NCBI GenBank assembly: GCA_005884335.1
Contig: VBCJ01000285.1
Coordinates: 1 to 9,978, forward strand
Direction: 5' to 3'
DNA from: Betaproteobacteria bacterium
GTDB taxonomy: Bacteria > Pseudomonadota > Gammaproteobacteria > Burkholderiales > SG8-39
DNA length: 9,978 nt
Positions 7,084 to 9,978 of this stretch are shown here, in pieces. Numbering within the stretch: the stretch's first letter is position 1; each line of letters starts with the position of its first letter. A program made the translations under genes and the position numbers. The notes below the pieces were generated by a model. That model did no database searches. It was not told the origin of the DNA and worked only from the letters and a program-made list of their open reading frames with translations.

Positions 7084-7948
7084 GGGCTCGGCGATGTCGG
7101 CGAACCTCGCGCGCGCGGGATTCCGAGTGGCCGGTTTCGACGTCGCGCCGCGCCGGCGCGCCGAGCATGTCCGCGCAGGCGGTGTTGCGGCACGAAGCCC
7201 GCGCGATGTCGCGCGCCGCACGGAGTGCATCGTGACCTCGCTTCCCTCCGCCGACGCCCTCTCCCAGACCGCCGCCGAGCTTTCACGATCCGCCGGCCGC
7301 GGCGCGATCGTTATCGAGACGAGCACGCTGCCGATCCCGGTGAAGGAGGCCGCGCGAGACGTGCTCGCAAAGCGCGGCGTGATCCTGCTCGACTGCCCCT
7401 TGAGCGGCACCGGCGCCCAGGCGCGCGTCAAGGACCTGATCATTTACGTGAGCGGCGATCGGGCGGCGTACCGGAAGATCGTGCCGGTGCTGCAGGGCTT
7501 CACCCGGGCGAATTATTACGTCGGCGCGTTCGGCGCCGGCTCGAAGATGAAATTCGTCGCCAACCTCCTGGTCGCGATCCACAACGTCGCCGCTGCGGAA
7601 GCGATGGTGCTGGGAATGAAAGCCGGTCTCGATCCAGCATTGGTGCTCAAGGTCGTCTCGGACGGCGCGGGGAGCTCAAGAATGCTGCAAGTGCGCGGGC
7701 CGATGATGGTGAGAGGCGACTACTCCGAGGCGACGATGAAGAACGGGGTCTGGCAGAAGGACATGACCATCATCGGCGATTTCGCCCGCGAGCTCGACTG
7801 CCCCACGCCTCTTTTCGCGGCGAGCGCGCCGATCTACAGCGCCGCGATGGCGATGGGGCTGGGGAAGAAAGACACCGGCGCGGTGTGCGCGGTGCTGGAG
7901 CAGTTGGCGGGTAATCCTCGCGTGCGAAGGAAAGGCACGAGGCGTTGA
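7064..7948 (+). CDS. 3-hydroxyisobutyrate dehydrogenase-family NAD(P) oxidoreductase, 5' end apparently replaced
   Basis: A 294-residue beta-hydroxyacid dehydrogenase of the MmsB/GarR/6-phosphogluconate dehydrogenase group, which oxidises or reduces small 3-hydroxy acids with NAD(P). Visible motifs are GIMGSAMSANLARAGF (5-20), ETSTLP (85-90), the substrate loop DCPLSGTGAQA (110-120, normally DxPVSGG) and GAGSKMKFVAN (157-167), which holds the catalytic Lys163 and Asn167. The family normally opens with about IGFIGLGIMG; here the first beta strand and the first glycine of GxGxxG are missing and the residues before GIMG (MSTP) come from antisense of the HyuA-like gene. ATGs at 7064 and 7082 are both possible and neither has a good ribosome-binding site. 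NAD(P) binding may be impaired, so this could be a 5'-truncated pseudogene. The rest of the frame is intact. Dehydrogenases of this type can accompany hydantoinase-like genes, but the divergent junction makes a shared role uncertain. Confidence 0.8.
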   Translation: MSTPGIMGSAMSANLARAGFRVAGFDVAPRRRAEHVRAGGVAARSPRDVARRTECIVTSLPSADALSQTAAELSRSAGRGAIVIETSTLPIPVKEAARDVLAKRGVILLDCPLSGTGAQARVKDLIIYVSGDRAAYRKIVPVLQGFTRANYYVGAFGAGSKMKFVANLLVAIHNVAAAEAMVLGMKAGLDPALVLKVVSDGAGSSRMLQVRGPMMVRGDYSEATMKNGVWQKDMTIIGDFARELDCPTPLFAASAPIYSAAMAMGLGKKDTGAVCAVLEQLAGNPRVRRKGTRR

Positions 7949-7966
7949 TCAAACCGGTTACTCCCT

Positions 7967-8632
7967 ATGACTTATCGACACATTTTGGAGCGAATCCACG
8001 GAAACGGCCTTTGGTTTGCGACGTGCTTGATTCCCCTCGGACTCCTCTTCGTATTTGCTTACGGAGCGACGAATGTACTCGCTGCCAGCCGCGAGTCGAT
8101 TACGCTTGCGATGGATTGGGAAAAGAGCGTTCCGTTTGTGCCGAACGCAATTTGGGCATATGTCTCGATATTCCTTGTTTTCTGGCTTCCCCTCATCGTA
8201 CTTGAGCGTGAAGGAATTACCTGGCTGATGAAGCGGTATGTCGTTGTGACGCTGACGGCCTGTGGACTCTTTCTCGTCATTCCAACCGCTGTGGGATTCG
8301 AGCGACTCGATTCAAGCGTTCTGCCGTCAGCCTATGCCTTCCTCCACGGGCTCGACGCACCGTACAATGCGGCTCCGTCGCTGCATGTCGCCTACGCGGT
8401 TCTCATTCTTGGAACCTGCGCGCGCAGTCTTGCCGGCGCTTCGCGGGCTGCAACGATTACCTGGCTGGTGGTATTGGCGGCCTCGACTTGGCTCACCCGC
8501 CAGCATCAGTTCGCCGACATACTTGCCGGAGCGCTGCTCGGCGGTCTGAGCTCCCTCGGCAACGGCGCGGGCGCGGGCTCTGAAACCGGCTGCATGCCCG
8601 TTCGCCACATGCGGAAGTACTGGCGCGCGTAG
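7967..8632 (+). CDS. PAP2-family membrane phosphatase, C-terminus probably truncated
   Basis: A 221-residue polytopic membrane protein of the type 2 phosphatidic acid phosphatase superfamily, probably acting on lipid phosphates at the membrane. Hydrophobic segments lie near 16-38, 60-79, 90-110, 141-152 and 162-176. The active-site features are PSLHV (137-141, His140) and TRQHQFADILAG (177-188, His180 and Asp184), matching the second and third PAP2 motifs of the inositol-phosphotransferase-like branch; the first motif is not recognisable. The final helix that should continue after ILAGALLGGLSS (residue 196) is replaced by a hydrophilic, arginine-rich tail that is antisense to the desaturase C-terminus, so the natural 3' end seems lost. 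It begins 18 bp after the dehydrogenase stop with no clear ribosome-binding site. Base composition is visibly less GC-rich than the hydantoinase block. It may have been the N-terminal half of a PAP2/dual-specificity phosphatase fusion, but that is only a guess. Confidence 0.78.
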   Translation: MTYRHILERIHGNGLWFATCLIPLGLLFVFAYGATNVLAASRESITLAMDWEKSVPFVPNAIWAYVSIFLVFWLPLIVLEREGITWLMKRYVVVTLTACGLFLVIPTAVGFERLDSSVLPSAYAFLHGLDAPYNAAPSLHVAYAVLILGTCARSLAGASRAATITWLVVLAASTWLTRQHQFADILAGALLGGLSSLGNGAGAGSETGCMPVRHMRKYWRA

Positions 8633-9398
8633 TCCACCGGCGCGGTGCCCCACCTACCCGCTGCGGGCAGCGCAGTCCACGGCAACCAGGGTTGAGAGCG
8701 CCGTTCACCACGTCGCGCGCGGTGTAGGCGTGGCTTACGTACTGCCGCGTCGACCAATTGAAGGCGACGCAGCCGTAGAACACGGCAAGGGTCCCCCAAT
8801 CTAGGGCAAGCAAGTGCCAAATCGCCGTCCAATAGACGCAGATGAAAACGAGCTCTAGCCGCACGCGGCGCACCGCTAAGGCGTCGAAGTACTCGTGCAT
8901 GAACTTCGTCGTGGTGGAAATCCGCGCCAGCCTAGTGCGTAGCAGGCCCGGAAACACTCCGAAAAGAACGCTCCCGAGCGGAACGAGCAACCAGAAGAAG
9001 CCCAGCAGCGGTGTGTACCACTGCACGTACTTCCGCAGCATGTTGTCCCGCGGGTGGTAGAGATCGAAAATCTCCTCGTCCGTCCGGTTGTAACAGTGAT
9101 GGATCGCGTGCGTGACGCGCACCATCGACATCGAAGCGGGGAACAGCGAACCGGCGAGCGCCCCGAGCAGCGCATTTCCCACTCGGCTGGAGTGAAGGTG
9201 GTCGTGCGCGGCCTCGTGCAGCAGCGCGTAGTTGGTTAGGAGCAGAAACGAAAAGGCGATGCCGAGCGCGAGCACGGCGACTCCTTCTACGCGCGCCGCG
9301 CACCAAATCAAGCCGATCGCCGCGCTCTGAACGCCGAATACGAGGGCGACGTTCAGGCGGTCGGGGATACGAGGCGCGTCGGTGCCTTCCATGCCCAT
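8493..9398 (-). CDS. Membrane fatty acid desaturase, 3' part frameshifted (probably inactive)
   Basis: Di-iron membrane desaturase of 301 residues as read. The first 236 residues look normal: hydrophobic segments near 15-35, 38-60, 127-148 and 183-215, histidine box HEAAHDHLH (61-69) and box HAIHH (97-101), and the family stretch RQYVSHAYTARDVVNGALN (218-236). The third box (HxxHH) that completes the iron site should follow within about 25 residues but is absent. Instead the frame turns into an arginine/cysteine-rich string antisense to the PAP2 gene. The expected family tail reappears in another frame from 8694, so an internal deletion with a frameshift is likely. ATG at 9398 or 9392 are both possible; the gene starts 1 bp after the stop of the SnoaL-like gene and is coupled to it. 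The 3' end overlaps the convergent PAP2 frame by 140 bp. Confidence 0.75.
   Translation of the reverse strand: MGMEGTDAPRIPDRLNVALVFGVQSAAIGLIWCAARVEGVAVLALGIAFSFLLLTNYALLHEAAHDHLHSSRVGNALLGALAGSLFPASMSMVRVTHAIHHCYNRTDEEIFDLYHPRDNMLRKYVQWYTPLLGFFWLLVPLGSVLFGVFPGLLRTRLARISTTTKFMHEYFDALAVRRVRLELVFICVYWTAIWHLLALDWGTLAVFYGCVAFNWSTRQYVSHAYTARDVVNGALNPGCRGLRCPQRVGGAPRRWTTRASTSACGERACSRFQSPRPRRCRGSSDRRAALRQVCRRTDAGG
8506..8694 (-). pseudogene. Out-of-frame C-terminal remnant of the desaturase
   Basis: In the frame one base away from the desaturase, the minus strand reads QPWLPWTALPAAG, then APVDYARQYFRMWRTG and MQPVSEPAP. This resembles the usual end of such desaturases, where a PW-LP segment after the third histidine box is followed by a Y-RMW segment and a proline-rich tail. 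The string starts at the point where the main frame loses family resemblance (about 8691). From about 8565 downward the sequence is antisense to the PAP2 gene, so the original stop is probably also lost. Confidence 0.55.
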
Positions 9399-9399
9399 C

Positions 9400-9978
9400 T
9401 CAGGAAGTCTTGCGTCGCCGGCCGATCAGCCACCCGAGCGCAAGCCCTGCTACGACCCCGACGAGGCCGAACCACCATGCGAGTTCGCCGGCCTTACGAA
9501 CCACCGGATTGTCAAATGGGTTGGTGGAGAAATGCAATGCCGTCACAATCCACTTGCCGCCGCGCTTTGCAACGTGGGTCGTCCACAGCCCCTCGATCTG
9601 CACCTTGCCACCACCGACGAGCTCATAGGATTCCTTCGTAGTGCCGTAGGCGACGGCCTGATCGTCACCGTAGAAACGTGCAGGACCGCCGAGTGTCGCC
9701 TTGATATTCAAAGATTTGAGGATCGCACCGGGACCTTGAAACGTGTTCTTGTAGTGGTCGCGCACTTGATCGTGGTTCACGGTACGCACGCCGTCCTGCC
9801 AGGAAACGACTGCTTCCTTATCCAGCGCGCCGATCACTCCTTCGACATCGATCTTGTTGAACGCCTGTTCCATTGAATTCAGTAGGTCGCGCAACGCCGT
9901 GCGGTCGACGACGCGGGAGTCCTGCGGATCGAGCGGCGGCATGTCGGCTGCGCGGGCAACAAGCACAAAGCCCAGAGC
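9400..9978 (-). CDS. Exported SnoaL/NTF2-like protein with C-terminal membrane anchor, 5' end beyond window
   Basis: 192 residues are visible and the N-terminus runs off the right edge. The first residues, ALGFVLVARAAD, look like the end of a signal peptide with cleavage after an A-x-A pattern. The following 130 residues resemble the SnoaL/NTF2 (cystatin-like cone) fold: a helical start (TALRDLLNSMEQAFNKID), AVVSWQDG, RDHYKNTFQGPG, then strands ending WTTHVAKRGGKWIVTALHFS. A single helix (about WWFGLVGVVAGLALGWLIG) followed by RRRK would hold the C-terminus in the membrane, leaving the domain outside the cytoplasm. A GTG at 9966 could serve as start, but it would cut the signal peptide, so an upstream start is more likely. 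The desaturase begins 1 bp after this stop, suggesting an operon. Such folds range from enzymes to binding domains, and no catalytic residues can be assigned. Confidence 0.72.
   Translation of the reverse strand, partial: ALGFVLVARAADMPPLDPQDSRVVDRTALRDLLNSMEQAFNKIDVEGVIGALDKEAVVSWQDGVRTVNHDQVRDHYKNTFQGPGAILKSLNIKATLGGPARFYGDDQAVAYGTTKESYELVGGGKVQIEGLWTTHVAKRGGKWIVTALHFSTNPFDNPVVRKAGELAWWFGLVGVVAGLALGWLIGRRRKTS

Noticed and set aside
7083..7443. Longer N-terminus of the HyuA-like protein (start at 7443)
   Set aside because: The extra 120 residues are antisense to the dehydrogenase and do not resemble any HyuA N-terminus.
5047..7914. 955-codon plus-strand open frame opposite the HyuA-like gene
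   Set aside because: Composition is Arg/Asp/His-rich without recognisable motifs. It spans the HyuA-like gene and runs out of frame through the dehydrogenase; codon structure favours the minus-strand gene.
9964..9966. GTG at 9966 as start of the SnoaL-like gene
   Set aside because: The frame stays open to the window edge with hydrophobic residues that complete a signal peptide, so the true start is probably outside.

Overview
The window is a high-GC, densely coded bacterial segment. Codon use, gene content and a GGGGACAGACCAC-type repeat suggest a betaproteobacterium, perhaps Burkholderiales; this is inference and no rRNA or tRNA is present to confirm it.

Layout. From 1 to 7083 every gene lies on the minus strand, so the block reads right to left. 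First come the two large subunits of an ATP-dependent hydantoinase/oxoprolinase/acetone-carboxylase type enzyme: the HyuA/beta-like subunit (7083-4981) and the HyuB/alpha-like subunit (4984-2702), which share an ATGA start/stop overlap. A 26-bp-arm inverted repeat (2620-2702) touches the stop codon of the second gene and is followed by its own sigma70-like promoter (2615-2587) and a possible operator (2559-2543). Then comes a two-gene ABC importer module: a fused two-domain permease (2477-735) and an ATPase (721 to the left edge, cut off). A plausible reading is that the transporter imports the compound that the HyuAB-type enzyme hydrolyses or carboxylates with ATP. The substrate cannot be read from the sequence, and no substrate-binding protein is visible.

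From 7064 rightwards the organisation changes. A 3-hydroxyisobutyrate-dehydrogenase-family oxidoreductase (7064-7948, plus) starts inside the 5' end of the HyuA-like gene, with no promoter or ribosome-binding site between them and with its first Rossmann strand missing. A PAP2-type membrane phosphatase (7967-8632, plus) runs tail-to-tail into a membrane fatty acid desaturase (9398-8493, minus). The desaturase has lost its third histidine box through an apparent deletion with a frameshift, and the PAP2 gene seems to lose its last membrane helix. At the right edge is a secreted, C-terminally membrane-anchored SnoaL/NTF2-like protein (minus, cut off), directly upstream of the desaturase.

The main points for a second look are three apparent breakpoints in about 1.6 kb (near 7075, 8560 and 8691), the HyuB-like subunit with a cysteine-rich C-terminal domain resembling the separate gamma subunit of acetone carboxylase, and the compact repeat/promoter/operator region at 2540-2702. 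I do not see a clearly new defence or mobile system.
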